Positions 1 to 9,079 of a stretch of 64,000 nucleotides of DNA are shown here, piece after piece. Where the stretch lies: the NCBI GenBank assembly GCA_030432595.1, contig JAUIGU010000018.1, forward strand, positions 22,226 to 86,225. The letters are read 5' to 3'. The DNA is from Phycisphaerae bacterium. Its GTDB lineage: Bacteria; Planctomycetota; Phycisphaerae; Phycisphaerales; Phycisphaeraceae. Under the pieces are notes generated by a model. It was not told the DNA's origin. It did no database searches and saw nothing but the letters and a program-made list of their open reading frames with translations. A program made the position numbers and the translations under genes. Within the stretch, counting starts at the first letter, position 1; each line of letters starts with the position of its first letter.

Positions 1-2
1 CC

Positions 3-446
3 AGCGTCACCGAGCGGCGCGACGCCTTTTTCGCCGGCATCGATGAACTCGGTCTCGAGTCGCCCGACCTCAACCTGCCGCTGCTGGGGCGTGATCAGCC
101 CTGGGATTCCTATTACGAGCCTTTTCTGCGGCGCGCGGTGATGCAGGGAGGAGCGACCGCGGTGCTGACTTACTCCCACCAGGGCGCGCTGTCGCTGTTG
201 CGGGTGGCGCACGAGTTGGGGCTTGTGGTTCCCCGTGATTTCAGCCTCGCCTGCTTCAACAACGCGCCGGTGACCCGGTTGTTCGTCCCGTCGATCACCG
301 CCATCGACGTCCCGTCGGTACAGATGGGGCAGGTCGCGGCCGACCTCCTGGTCAAACGTATGGTGTCGGAAAACCCACCGCCGCCCGAGCGAACAAGAAT
401 CGACGAGTCGCTCGTGGTCCGCGAATCCTCGGCACCACCAAGTTGA
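3..446 (+). CDS. LacI-family transcriptional regulator, C-terminal part (5' truncated)
   Basis: The frame is open from the left edge, so only the last 147 residues are present. They match the C-terminal half of a LacI/GalR ligand-binding domain: a segment ending in a Gly-Leu-Val-Val-Pro-Asp/Asn-type turn followed by hydrophobic strands, then the usual 'P-S-I-T-A-I-D-V-P' strand, 'Q-M-G-Q-V-A-A-D-L-L' helix and a final 'R-E-S-S' strand that in this family ends the sensor domain. The DNA-binding half lies outside the window, so LacI-type and GntR/LacI hybrids (both plausible here, since two hybrids occur further on) cannot be told apart. The neighbouring genes are glycan-related, so a sugar-responsive repressor is likely by inference. 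Confidence 0.8.
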   Translation, partial: SVTERRDAFFAGIDELGLESPDLNLPLLGRDQPWDSYYEPFLRRAVMQGGATAVLTYSHQGALSLLRVAHELGLVVPRDFSLACFNNAPVTRLFVPSITAIDVPSVQMGQVAADLLVKRMVSENPPPPERTRIDESLVVRESSAPPS

Positions 447-700
447 TGCCCATTTTCGCGGTGTTTTTAACTGGTCTTCGTCATTTCGGATCAGGGTTCG
501 TGTGTCGCATCAATCTTGGCTTTCACCGCGCGACAGCTCGGCGATCATCCGGAAAAATGCAATCCACGGAGATTGTGACAAGCCTTTAAGGATGGCCAAG
601 CTGTTCGGGTACGAGTATGTGCAGGAGCTGGGGAAGCCACCTCTCTACGACTCACGCGATGCGCTCCGTCCTTGACGGAAAAGGCCTCGGTGTTGTTCGA
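447..700. other. Gap between LacI-type gene and PEP-CTERM gene
   Basis: This 254-base stretch separates the end of the regulator from the 3' end of the minus-strand PEP-CTERM gene. No convincing gene is seen. A plus-strand frame is open from about 502 to 675; its last part from the ATG at 592 would encode a 27-residue peptide beginning MAKLFGYEYVQEL, preceded only by a weak AAGG. It could be a relic of a longer gene, but nothing confirms it. Confidence 0.3.
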
Positions 701-1774
701 TTAACGCGGCCATCGGCGACGCAGCCCGAACATGCCGGCAACCAGAAGGCTTGCGGCCGCGGGTTCGGGCACAGCCGAGCCGGTGAAGTTCGGGGCCGAG
801 GTGTCGCCCCAGTTCGAGAGCACGAGGTCCAGTTCGGTCTGCTCGACCTGGCCGTCGATGCCGCCGCCGGGCAGGCCCGCGAAGTTTGTCCAGCCCGGGA
901 CATCGGAGATATCGGTGTCGCCCCAGTTCTGCAGGACAAAATCCAGGTCGCCCTGTTCGACCTGCCCCGATTCGTTGTAGTCGCCGACGATCACGCTGGA
1001 GACGCCTTCAATGACATCGATCTCCCAGACGATGGGCGAGGTGTTGGGGATCGTCAATTGATCATCGACGCCGGTAAACGGATTCACGCCGTCAAACGGA
1101 TCGCGGTACTCGCCCTGTGAGTTGTCGACGCCGTAGAAGTGAAACTGGATATTGGTGACGCCGGCAGCGATCACGCCGCCCGCATCATCGAACACCTCGA
1201 CGAAGGTGGATCGCCAGTCGGGGTCGGGGAGCGAATCGGTGGGGCCGTTGACGGTGCCGAGCGGGTCGGACTCGAAGTAGCCGTCGGTGTTGATGCCGTT
1301 GCTGGCGGTGAACCCACCGATCGGGTCAAAGTTCGAGCCGTTGTCCGTCGAGACCAGCACGCGGAAGGTGGAGAACGCGCGGCCGTCCGAGTCGTTCTGG
1401 TTGCCCGTGAGGATGTTGATGCCGCCGATGTCGGTCGGTGCCGCCAGGTCGTACTGGACAAGTTTGGTCGGCTGGCCGGAAGGGGGGAAGTCGTTGAGCA
1501 GCCCGCTGACGCCGCCGTTGTTGATGCCGTCGGTGAAGACCGGCAGGCCGTCCTGATCCGCCGACCCGAAGATCGACGCGGGGTTGGCGGGGTGCCAGCC
1601 GGTGTCCCCGTCCAGCTCGGTGCCGAGTTGACCGGCGATCAGGTCGGTGTTGCTGAGTTGCGAAGCGAAGAAGTCGTGCGCGACGGAGTGGGTGGTGGTC
1701 GCGGTGACCACCGCGAGCGCTGGTGCCGGCGTCAAGCCCGCAACACACAGACCAAAAAGAAACTTGCCGTGCAT
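701..1774 (-). CDS. Secreted PEP-CTERM protein with paired dockerin-type repeats
   Basis: 357 residues. The start at 1774 is preceded by AGGAG and gives a clear signal peptide (MHGKFLFGLC... APALA). The body (about 22-260) resembles a carbohydrate-binding-like beta domain and is paralogous to the protein at 14640-15479. Residues ~265-330 carry two calcium-loop repeats of the planctomycete dockerin kind: GDYNESGQVEQGDLDFVLQN then a second copy GQVEQTELDLVLSNWGD. The C terminus is VPEP, a hydrophobic segment and an RRRWPR tail, the exosortase sorting signal of PEP-CTERM proteins. Expected fate (family knowledge): export, cleavage by an exosortase and surface anchoring or extracellular-matrix assembly. 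Function of the body is unknown. Confidence 0.85.
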   Translation of the reverse strand: MHGKFLFGLCVAGLTPAPALAVVTATTTHSVAHDFFASQLSNTDLIAGQLGTELDGDTGWHPANPASIFGSADQDGLPVFTDGINNGGVSGLLNDFPPSGQPTKLVQYDLAAPTDIGGINILTGNQNDSDGRAFSTFRVLVSTDNGSNFDPIGGFTASNGINTDGYFESDPLGTVNGPTDSLPDPDWRSTFVEVFDDAGGVIAAGVTNIQFHFYGVDNSQGEYRDPFDGVNPFTGVDDQLTIPNTSPIVWEIDVIEGVSSVIVGDYNESGQVEQGDLDFVLQNWGDTDISDVPGWTNFAGLPGGGIDGQVEQTELDLVLSNWGDTSAPNFTGSAVPEPAAASLLVAGMFGLRRRWPR

Positions 1775-2058
1775 ATCGTTCCGTCTCCTGCAGTAATCGT
1801 CCGGGATGATCTGGCACCCAGACTGAAATCTTCGACGTGTCCCGTGAAGTCCGAGTTCAAAAAGCGGTCGTGCCGGGTTACACTTGCGACGCCCCAATTT
1901 TAACAGGCAACACTTGTTTGGCCATCGGAAAATGAGGCGAATACACCGAGAAACTCTGTACTTTTTGAATTGTTCATGGTTTGGCGACTTGGATGGGTTT
2001 TAACCAGGTTCCGTTCACGTTGGACACGCGCTTTAAGCTTTTACTCCGAGGCAAGACC
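1775..2058. other. Divergent intergenic region
   Basis: These 284 bases separate two divergent genes and must hold both promoters. The stretch around 1915-1985 is clearly richer in A and T than the surroundings. No -35/-10 pair stands out enough to call, and no operator repeat was found. Confidence 0.35.
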
Positions 2059-4281
2059 ATGGCTTCCCCAGACTCACAGGACCGTTGGACTCGCCGAGCG
2101 GTGCTGAAGTTTTTAAGCGCGTTGCCCGCCACCGCGTTGCTGGGCCCGCTCACGCGAAAGGCTTCGGCGGCGACCGCGCAGGTGGAATTCACCTTCATCC
2201 ATCTGTCGGACACGCACCTGGACCCCCGGCCGCGAGACACCGCATACAACCCCAACGGTCGGAGCGTCGGGACCCTCCGCTGGTTGTGCGAGCAATCGAA
2301 GAGCCCGCTGAACCAGCCCGTCTACGGCGTTGAAGCCGGCAAGGCCGAGTTCGCGATCCACACCGGCGATGTGTTCGAGTACAGCGTGATCGATCAGACG
2401 TGGTCGGATTTCGACCGCGCGTTTTCCGATCTCGCCTGCCCGCTGTATTACGTCCCGGGCAACCACGACAACACCTGGAGCTCCATCAACGCCCGTATGC
2501 GCGAACGCTTCGGCGGGGACTCGCACAGCTTTGATGCGCACGGGTGCCACTTCGTCTGCCTCAACTCTGCGGGGCTGCTCGACCCGTTGCCATGCATGGA
2601 CCGGCGGACGGTGGAATGGCTGCGGCAGAACCTTTCCGACGTTCATCCGGACACGCCTGTCTTTCTCGGCCTGCACCACCCGCTGTCGGAGAATGCGGGG
2701 TACGCCAGCCTGTACGACAAGCTGCGGGTCTGGGATGTGCTCCGCGACCACCACATCGTGCTCATGATGGACGGCCACTGGCACCAGGTCCACGCCCGGC
2801 GTTGGCAGGGTTTCGATCGTGTCAACGGCGGCGAGACGTTTCGCAAGTTTCCCGGATTCAGCACCGTAACCGTGCGGGACGGCCGGCTGCGGGTGATGTA
2901 CCGATTTGAAAAGCCCGACCCGGAGCGTAACGAACAGCGGATGGAAGTTCCCTTGATCGACAAGCCGATGGATCAACGCCGTCGGTCGCCGATCCGGCGG
3001 TGGGAGATCGCGGGGGGCCCGGTGTTCGACGCGGGGGTGACGTTGGAGGTCGGCGTCCGCACGCGGGGGCGGGTTGCCGGGGTCGAGGCCTGGATCGAGG
3101 GCGACGAATCACGCAAGGTCCAGCTCGCACCGGGCGACAGCCAGCAGTTTCGCGGCACGCTTCAATCTGACGGGCTTGCGGCGGGCCGTCACGCGCTGAT
3201 CGTTCGCGCGACACGCCGAGACGACGGTCCGGAGTTTTTCGAGGGCGGGGAGGTCGAGCTTCGGCCGCCGGGCGATTCGGCGCTTGCGTTGAAGCGCCGG
3301 GCGTTCAAGGCGGGTTTTCGTGCGACGCCCGAGTTCGACAAACAGACCGGGCTGTTGTTGGTGGCTGACACGGCGGGCCGGGTCAGCGCGCTCGACGCGG
3401 ACCTGGAAACCCGCTGGGAGTACGACGCGGGCACGGAGATCGTCAACGGGTTGACGCTGGCGGGTGAACTCCTGGTCGTGGCTGACGCCGACGGCGGCGT
3501 CACGGCCTTGGAACCGGACACCGGGACGCCGCGCTGGCAAGCCGCTTTGCCGAACTGCATCTACGGCACGGCCGCGGTCCACGGCACTACGGCGATCATC
3601 GGCGACGCCGGCGGACACGTTCAGGCATTGTCTTTGGAGAATGGCGACACCGTCTGGCGCGAGCGGCACGCGGACTACGGCTTCGAGGCGGCCGGGTGTG
3701 TCGAAGGCGACACATGGTACGGCTCGGCGTGGGACGCCTTTCTTTATGCGGTCGATGTTACGAACGGCCGGTTGCGTTGGAAGTCCCGCGTGCCTTCAGG
3801 TTTTGCCCGTTCGGAGAGTCGGTATTTCGGCGGCGCTGACACGACGCCGGCGGTGGTGGGCGACCGGGTTTTTGCGACGGACCGCGGTTACACGTTCGGG
3901 GTTTATGACCGTGCATCTGGCGAATACCGCAACACGCTCGCAGACCAGGTGGCGGCGTTCCGGGTGACCTCTGACGGCACGGGGCTGCTGACGCGGCGGC
4001 TCGACGACCGGCTGACCCTGTTCAATCTTGACGGCGACGTGCGTTGGGAGGCCGGCGTTGATGCGGGACGCGCGCCGGCGCGGCCGTGTCTGTTGAAAAA
4101 TGAAATCGTGTTGGTGTCTGACCGAGGGATGGTGTCGCGCATCGGTCACGACGGTGTGGTACGGACCCGGTATCAAGTCAGCCCTCGTTTGTTTGTTCTG
4201 GCCGAGCCCGTGGTTGCGTGGGAAGACTGCGTGGTGACGGCAGACATGGACGGGGTCGTGACCACGCTGGCTTTCGGTTGA
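2059..4281 (+). CDS. Tat-exported calcineurin-like phosphoesterase fused to a PQQ-type beta-propeller
   Basis: 740 residues; the ATG at 2059 follows GAGG and directly precedes a twin-arginine signal (TRRAVLKFLSALPATALLG). Residues ~44-290 show the metallophosphatase metal-binding series: HLSDTHLD, GDVFE, PGNHDN, HHP and a final DGHWHQVH. Residues ~300-420 look like an all-beta linker domain. From about residue 430 to the end there are repeated blades of the PQQ/WD-like kind, each with a Gly-x-Val-x-Ala-Leu-Asp/Glu strand and a Trp (for example VSALDADLETRWEYDAGTE and VTALEPDTGTPRWQAALP). The likely role is an exported phosphodiesterase or phosphatase; the substrate is unknown. The phosphatase-propeller pairing is inferred to give substrate or surface binding. 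It stands alone, facing the minus-strand operon convergently. Confidence 0.8.
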   Translation: MASPDSQDRWTRRAVLKFLSALPATALLGPLTRKASAATAQVEFTFIHLSDTHLDPRPRDTAYNPNGRSVGTLRWLCEQSKSPLNQPVYGVEAGKAEFAIHTGDVFEYSVIDQTWSDFDRAFSDLACPLYYVPGNHDNTWSSINARMRERFGGDSHSFDAHGCHFVCLNSAGLLDPLPCMDRRTVEWLRQNLSDVHPDTPVFLGLHHPLSENAGYASLYDKLRVWDVLRDHHIVLMMDGHWHQVHARRWQGFDRVNGGETFRKFPGFSTVTVRDGRLRVMYRFEKPDPERNEQRMEVPLIDKPMDQRRRSPIRRWEIAGGPVFDAGVTLEVGVRTRGRVAGVEAWIEGDESRKVQLAPGDSQQFRGTLQSDGLAAGRHALIVRATRRDDGPEFFEGGEVELRPPGDSALALKRRAFKAGFRATPEFDKQTGLLLVADTAGRVSALDADLETRWEYDAGTEIVNGLTLAGELLVVADADGGVTALEPDTGTPRWQAALPNCIYGTAAVHGTTAIIGDAGGHVQALSLENGDTVWRERHADYGFEAAGCVEGDTWYGSAWDAFLYAVDVTNGRLRWKSRVPSGFARSESRYFGGADTTPAVVGDRVFATDRGYTFGVYDRASGEYRNTLADQVAAFRVTSDGTGLLTRRLDDRLTLFNLDGDVRWEAGVDAGRAPARPCLLKNEIVLVSDRGMVSRIGHDGVVRTRYQVSPRLFVLAEPVVAWEDCVVTADMDGVVTTLAFG

Positions 4282-4300
4282 CGCACGACGCGCCAGACGA

Positions 4301-4873
4301 TTACGCGACGTCTTCCTCGATCTCGGGGATGCGTTTGATCCGCGGGTCGGTGAAGATGTCGGCTTCGTCACGGCTGGTCGTGCTGAACTCGCTGACGATC
4401 GCGCCGTCGTCGCCGGACTGAAACCAGTGCCACGTGCCCGGCTCGATGGTGTACTGCTCGCCGGGCTTGAGCACGACCTCGTTCCATACCTGGTAGTAGG
4501 CCTCGCTGCCCTCCGGGGCTGTTGCTTTTGGGTTTTTGACGGTGTCGCCGTCCACGTAGAGATACACCTCGCCTTGTCGGCAGCGGAACGTCTCACGTTT
4601 GCCGGGATCGATCACTTCGCCCGCGTCGTTCTTGATCGGCGGGTGCAGGTGTTCCGGGCACGTCTGCCGGGGGAACAGCATCAACTCCTTAGCGCAGTAG
4701 CGGTTGTTGTTCTCGTAGACGACCAGCCCGAGCCCGGTCTTCTCGACCTCGTTGAGACCGAACTCGGCGACCTCGACTTGGCCGCGCTCCTCGGGAGACA
4801 GCGCGATGCCCGCGTTGTCGAGCATCTTGACGTAACGCGCCTGGTATGCGCGGACTTCGCTACGCTTGATCAT
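4301..4873 (-). CDS. D-lyxose ketol-isomerase family cupin (likely D-mannose/D-lyxose isomerase)
   Basis: 190 residues, a usual size for the D-lyxose isomerase family (167-230). The start at 4873 has GGAG eight bases upstream and overlaps the preceding kinase stop as ATGA. A double-stranded beta-helix is visible: CPEHLHPP and the later Glu-Thr-Phe-Arg-Cys-Arg-Gln-Gly-Glu-Val strand supply metal-binding His/Glu, with IEPGTWHWF supplying the last His. Family enzymes interconvert D-lyxose/D-xylulose and D-mannose/D-fructose using a divalent metal in the cytoplasm. Two alpha-mannosidases nearby and translational coupling to a PfkB kinase make mannose to fructose the likely reaction here; this is inference. 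It is the last gene of the operon. Confidence 0.8.
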   Translation of the reverse strand: MIKRSEVRAYQARYVKMLDNAGIALSPEERGQVEVAEFGLNEVEKTGLGLVVYENNNRYCAKELMLFPRQTCPEHLHPPIKNDAGEVIDPGKRETFRCRQGEVYLYVDGDTVKNPKATAPEGSEAYYQVWNEVVLKPGEQYTIEPGTWHWFQSGDDGAIVSEFSTTSRDEADIFTDPRIKRIPEIEEDVA

Positions 4874-5880
4874 GGGGTTCTCCGGTGCGGCTTGTTGGCG
4901 ATGAATGCTCGAAGGGTATCGAGCGTATCGATTCCGCTGGTCGCGTCGGCGGATTGAACACACTGCGCGCCGGCGGCGCACGCGAGGTCGGCCGCATCTT
5001 CGAGCGTTGCGCCGCGAACCAGGCCGGCGAGGAAGCCCGCGATCGTCGTATCACCCGCGCCAGTGGTGCCGACGACCTCAACATCAAACGTTGTCGCTTT
5101 CAACACGCGGTTCCCCCATTTTGGTCCGAATCGTTCAGCGTCTTGGGAGGTATGAATGCGCAACCCGTTCTCGCCGTCCTTAATGACCAGCACGTCGCAA
5201 CCCAACGCGAGCAGGGCGGCCGGGTCCGGCGTAGTCATCGCGGCCAATTCATCCAGACTCGGTAAAAACACATCGACGTGCGGCAGCACGTTCCTCAGCA
5301 GCGCCGGCCAATCGACGCGGCCTGCCCACCCGTGCGGGTCGACACCACACATGTCCAACGACGTGGTCAGCCCGGCATTCTGAGCCCGCTCGAACAAACG
5401 CCGCAGCGGTTTTCCCTGATCCGTGCATATTGCTTTCATCGCAGGCGGGTAGCCGAAGTGCATGTGCTTCGCACCGGCGAGCGCGTTGTCGCCGATGTCG
5501 GCGTCGGTCAGGGTCGCGTTGACGCCGGGGCAGTGGAGGAACCGGCGGTCACTGCCGGGCGGACTGACCACCACGGTGTAGCTGGTGGGCTGGTCGGTCA
5601 CGACCTGGACGCCTGCGGAAAGGCCCGGGCCGTGTGCCTCGAAGCGTTGCCGGACGGCTTGGCCGAACATGTCATCGCCCACGGCACCGACGAGCCGGGT
5701 CTTGATGCCCATCTTGTGCAGCGCGAGGCCGGTGTTGCTCACACTGCCGCCGGTGGCAAGGTCGGCGGGCCCGACCTCCGCGAGCCCGCCGGGCGGGGGT
5801 AGGTCGCTGCCGGTCATCCGCGGGATGACGTCGAGGCAGATGTGCCCGCAGCAGACGATCTCGGCGTCGGTTTGCGTCAT
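4870..5880 (-). CDS. PfkB-family carbohydrate kinase
   Basis: 336 residues from the ATG at 5880. A GTG at 5916 would add 12 residues; neither has a good ribosome site, so the start is uncertain. Visible PfkB signatures are the N-terminal Gly-His-Ile-Cys-Leu-Asp strand, the first signature GGSVSNTGLALHKMG (~43-57), and the C-terminal signature VVGTTGAGDTTIAGFLAGL, where GAGD provides the anion hole and catalytic Asp. Members phosphorylate fructose, ribose, KDG, adenosine and similar. The stop overlaps the isomerase start by four bases, so fructokinase activity on the isomerase product is the simplest inference, but the substrate cannot be read from sequence. Confidence 0.88.
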   Translation of the reverse strand: MTQTDAEIVCCGHICLDVIPRMTGSDLPPPGGLAEVGPADLATGGSVSNTGLALHKMGIKTRLVGAVGDDMFGQAVRQRFEAHGPGLSAGVQVVTDQPTSYTVVVSPPGSDRRFLHCPGVNATLTDADIGDNALAGAKHMHFGYPPAMKAICTDQGKPLRRLFERAQNAGLTTSLDMCGVDPHGWAGRVDWPALLRNVLPHVDVFLPSLDELAAMTTPDPAALLALGCDVLVIKDGENGLRIHTSQDAERFGPKWGNRVLKATTFDVEVVGTTGAGDTTIAGFLAGLVRGATLEDAADLACAAGAQCVQSADATSGIDTLDTLRAFIANKPHRRTP

Positions 5881-5935
5881 GGCGTCAGCGGGAACGGTCG
5901 CATGTCGGGTTTGCACTCGGCCGTATGTGTAGCGC

Positions 5936-6745
5936 TTAGGCGCTGCCGTGGATCACGGGACATAGCTCATGGTCGTCAACATACTGCGTCAGCACGCGGT
6001 TGGCGTCGGGTTTGATCGTGGCGTTCTCGGTGCGCAGGTGGATCGCGAAACTCATGCGCGGCGCGGCGCTGCGGTTGGCGGAGCTGCCGTGCAGCAGGAA
6101 GCGGTCGTGGAAGCTGACGCCCCCGGGTTTCATCACGGCATCGACCTCTTCCCAGGGCACGCCTTCCGGCAATTGGATCGACTTCTCCTGAGCGTCGAGT
6201 TCGTCGCTGAAAAAGTCCGTGCCACCAAGCAGCCCGTGCTTGTGTGTGCGCGGGATGAATTTCATCGGGCCCGCCTGCGCGGTGACATCACTGACCGCGA
6301 CCCACGCGGTGAACAACTCGCTGCCGTCTTCCCACTCGGGCCAGTACTGGAAGTCCTGGTGCCAGCCGATGCTCGGGCCCTTGGTCGCGTCGGGGTCGGC
6401 CGGCGGTTTGTGCAGCAGCTGAACCCACCAGACCTGCACCATCTTCGCACCGCTCACCCGCGCCGCAGCTTCGCCCAAAGCAGGGTGGCTGACGAGTTCG
6501 CGGATCGCGGAGTCGGCGAGTTGTGGCATCTCGATTTTGCACAGCTTCTTCGGATCGTCCCCGGGTTTCCACGGCGACTCGAAGGGCGGGTTGCCGGTGT
6601 CGTATCGCCCCTCACGCACGGCGGTCATGCCGTCTCGCGCGGCCTCGACGATGTCGGCGGGGATCACCGGCTGATCAAAAACGAAGTAGCCCTGATCGGC
6701 AAAGAACTGCTGCTCGGTCGCGGCGGACACGGTGTCGGAAGGCAT
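5936..6745 (-). CDS. Phytanoyl-CoA dioxygenase (PhyH) family oxygenase
   Basis: 269 residues. The ATG at 6745 follows AGGAG with good spacing; an in-frame start 18 bases upstream has no such site. The Fe(II)/2-oxoglutarate facial triad is visible as H129 and D131 (GWHQDFQYW) and H219 (FLLHGSS), with R230 placed to bind 2-oxoglutarate. The family hydroxylates very varied small molecules. Within this operon of glycosidases, isomerase and kinase it might oxidise a modified sugar or an O-linked substituent such as a methyl group; that is inference. It lies 43 bases below the GH172-like gene and upstream of the kinase. Confidence 0.85.
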   Translation of the reverse strand: MPSDTVSAATEQQFFADQGYFVFDQPVIPADIVEAARDGMTAVREGRYDTGNPPFESPWKPGDDPKKLCKIEMPQLADSAIRELVSHPALGEAAARVSGAKMVQVWWVQLLHKPPADPDATKGPSIGWHQDFQYWPEWEDGSELFTAWVAVSDVTAQAGPMKFIPRTHKHGLLGGTDFFSDELDAQEKSIQLPEGVPWEEVDAVMKPGGVSFHDRFLLHGSSANRSAAPRMSFAIHLRTENATIKPDANRVLTQYVDDHELCPVIHGSA

Positions 6746-6788
6746 AGCCAAACTCCTAAGCAAAAAAAAGCGGCAGTCACTCGAGACC

Positions 6789-7928
6789 TCAGTTGATCTC
6801 GAGATGATTACGACGCGGGTATTCGGGGAACGGTACGGTCGGCAAAGTCTGGTACCAGAACGCGACGCTGGACAAGTCGTCCTGCAGCGGCAGGTAGCGA
6901 AGCGGCGGCTGGATGCGCCAGCCGAGCGCCTGGATCGTCACTGCGAGGTCTTCTTGGAAACGCACCGGGTCCGTGACGTGCCAGCGGTACAGGCCGAAGC
7001 GTTGCTGCGATTGGTAAGCCCCGTCGGCTTCGAGGACTTGCAGGCCGGCGTACGGCGTGCTGAACGGCTGGTAACGCCCCTCGCCCTTGCCGGCGGGGAT
7101 GCTCGGATCGAAGTTGTAGGAGCCACAGAAGTAGTCTTCGGTGCCGGTGCCGCAGATGGTCGGGTAGCGATCGCCGCCGTGTTCCGCGACCTGGTCCTTG
7201 ACGTGGGTATCGCCGAGGTCGCCGTCCATGTAGAACTTGATCTCGCCCTCGCCCCACCAGTTCGCGTTGTTGACGCCCCAGCCCATGTAGGTGCCGACGT
7301 AGTGGCCTTTGCCTTGCACGTTGTCGAGGATGGTGTAGACCTTGCCGTATGGCTGGGGGTTGACACGCCGGAACTGGGCGTGGAAGTACGCGGCGTCTTC
7401 AGCGACATCGTCGAGCGCGTAATTGACCTGGTAATAGAGCACGACCTTTTCGGCGCTGAGGTTCTCCACGGTGATGCGGCAGCGATTCCGGAAGGGCATC
7501 GGCCAGTAGCAGTTCAGCGCCGACCCGGGGTTCACGCACACCGGCAGCGACGACAACTGCCAGAAACGTTGCCAGCCGCACGCGAAGAAGTCGCCGATGG
7601 GGCACTCGACGCTGGGGTGTTCCTGGTCATCCCAGTAGATGCGGAGGGTGAGCAAGCGCCAGTGTCCGCCGGGCGTACACCAGATCTGTTGGATCGCGCC
7701 GGGGCCTTCGATGTCCGCCATGGTGAACGTCGTGCCCGGCTCGATCGCGACCGCGGGGTTGACCTTCCAGCCGCGCCCGAGTTCCGCGGCGCTCTTGATG
7801 CTGATGCCGTCTTCCGATCGGCCGCCGCCGCCTTTCTCGCCGGTGGGGTTCTCGGCGCTGATCGAGCGTGACTTGGCCGAAGAGAGCCGGTGCAGGTTCG
7901 ACATGTCGGGAAACAATCCGTGGCTCAC
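6789..7928 (-). CDS. DUF2961 / GH172-family glycoside hydrolase
   Basis: 379 residues, normal for DUF2961. The family signature segments are present: Gly-Pro-Gly-Ala-Ile-Gln-Gln-Ile-Trp near residue 75, IYWDDQEHPSVECPIGDFF, the NWWGEGEIKFYMDGD block and the ICGTGTEDYFCGSYNF block. DUF2961 proteins are now placed in CAZy family GH172, whose characterised members act on D-fructofuranosyl and D-arabinofuranosyl linkages. No signal peptide is apparent, so the enzyme is probably cytoplasmic or uses another route. The chosen GTG start (7928) overlaps the upstream glycosidase stop as GTGA and has AAAGG upstream; a later ATG at about 7901 is possible. Confidence 0.85.
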   Translation of the reverse strand: MSHGLFPDMSNLHRLSSAKSRSISAENPTGEKGGGGRSEDGISIKSAAELGRGWKVNPAVAIEPGTTFTMADIEGPGAIQQIWCTPGGHWRLLTLRIYWDDQEHPSVECPIGDFFACGWQRFWQLSSLPVCVNPGSALNCYWPMPFRNRCRITVENLSAEKVVLYYQVNYALDDVAEDAAYFHAQFRRVNPQPYGKVYTILDNVQGKGHYVGTYMGWGVNNANWWGEGEIKFYMDGDLGDTHVKDQVAEHGGDRYPTICGTGTEDYFCGSYNFDPSIPAGKGEGRYQPFSTPYAGLQVLEADGAYQSQQRFGLYRWHVTDPVRFQEDLAVTIQALGWRIQPPLRYLPLQDDLSSVAFWYQTLPTVPFPEYPRRNHLEIN

Positions 7929-9061
7929 GGGCCGGCCTTTCGTTGCGGGCGCAGGGAGGCCGCGGCCACGCTCAACAGAAGCGCAGACACGGCGGGCTCG
8001 GGGATGATGAGTTGGCGGCTGCCGCGGATACCCGCGGGGTACTGGCTGGCGTTCATCAAGGCGGTCCACATATCACCGAGTTGGCCTTCCGGTACGCCCT
8101 GACTCCGCCACCATTCGAGGGAGAAGTCCTGCCAGCCGCCATAGTCCTGGTTGTAGACAAACCACGATGTCCCGACGATGTTGTGGTGGTAGCCCTGGTT
8201 CCATTCGTGCAGGTCGGCCAGGGCCTGGGTGATAAACGCGGCGGTGACGGCTTCGTTGGCGGCGAGGTCGCCGGTCGTCGAGGTCGTCCGGGCCCACTCG
8301 GTGATGTAGACCGGCGCGTCCTGGTGGCCGCGGCCGTCGATCACCGCGAGTTGCGATGCGTAGCTTGCCTGGAACTGCGCGGCCGCGACGTCCGCGCCGG
8401 CGAAGGGGTTGCCGTACGCGTGGATCGCGAACCCGTCGATGTCGCCGCCGAGGTTGTGGACTGCGTCGATCGTCTGCCCGAGCCACTGGTTGCCGCTCAT
8501 CCACCGCGGCCCCGCCACGCCGCCGGGGCTGGGCGCGGCGAGCAACACGTCGTCGTTCGGGCGGACCGCTTTGATCGCATCACGCACTTCCTTGTAGACC
8601 GCGGCGTACCCGTCCGGCGTGACGCGGTTGTTCGCCCAGCCGTTGCCCTCGGACGTGACGTTCGGCTCGTTGCCGATGATCCATGTGTTGCTGTAAGCGC
8701 CCAGTGTCTGCGCGGTCTGCACCACGCTCTGTGACCAGTTCGCCGCGTCCGGGTTGGTGGGCGATGGGACGGTCTCGCCCCAGTTGTAGTCGATACGGGT
8801 GATGATCCCCGCGCCGTCCTGGTCGTGTACCTGCTGGAACAGCGGCGCGAAGTACGGCGCCTGCCACCACGGCGCGCTGTGGGTGACGATCGTCTCGGTG
8901 GTCCACCCGCCGATCGGACCCTGCCCGGCATTGTTGCCGTCGTAGTCCCACCAGTGCACACCAAAGAGCTTCTCGCCGTTGGCGAAAGCCGACACAGAGC
9001 ACAGCGTCACCAGCCCAATCAGGCCCAGACCGCTCACGAATTGGCCGACTAAACGAGTCAA
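7925..9061 (-). CDS. Secreted clan-A-like glycoside hydrolase with degenerate PEP-CTERM tail
   Basis: 378 residues from a TTG start at 9061. Residues 1-28 form a signal peptide ending near FANG. The rest reads as a TIM-barrel retaining glycosidase: acid/base E132 in the motif IIGNEPN and likely nucleophile E255 in VYITEWART, with FAIHAYGNP between. The family could be GH39-, GH44- or GH5-like and cannot be fixed from sequence inspection. The C terminus is IIPEP, a hydrophobic stretch and PQRKAGP: a weakened PEP-CTERM signal with few arginines. It sits between the GH38 gene (18-base gap) and the GH172-like gene (overlap) in the operon. Confidence 0.78.
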   Translation of the reverse strand: MTRLVGQFVSGLGLIGLVTLCSVSAFANGEKLFGVHWWDYDGNNAGQGPIGGWTTETIVTHSAPWWQAPYFAPLFQQVHDQDGAGIITRIDYNWGETVPSPTNPDAANWSQSVVQTAQTLGAYSNTWIIGNEPNVTSEGNGWANNRVTPDGYAAVYKEVRDAIKAVRPNDDVLLAAPSPGGVAGPRWMSGNQWLGQTIDAVHNLGGDIDGFAIHAYGNPFAGADVAAAQFQASYASQLAVIDGRGHQDAPVYITEWARTTSTTGDLAANEAVTAAFITQALADLHEWNQGYHHNIVGTSWFVYNQDYGGWQDFSLEWWRSQGVPEGQLGDMWTALMNASQYPAGIRGSRQLIIPEPAVSALLLSVAAASLRPQRKAGP

Positions 9062-9079
9062 AGGAGAAATCTCAGAGGC

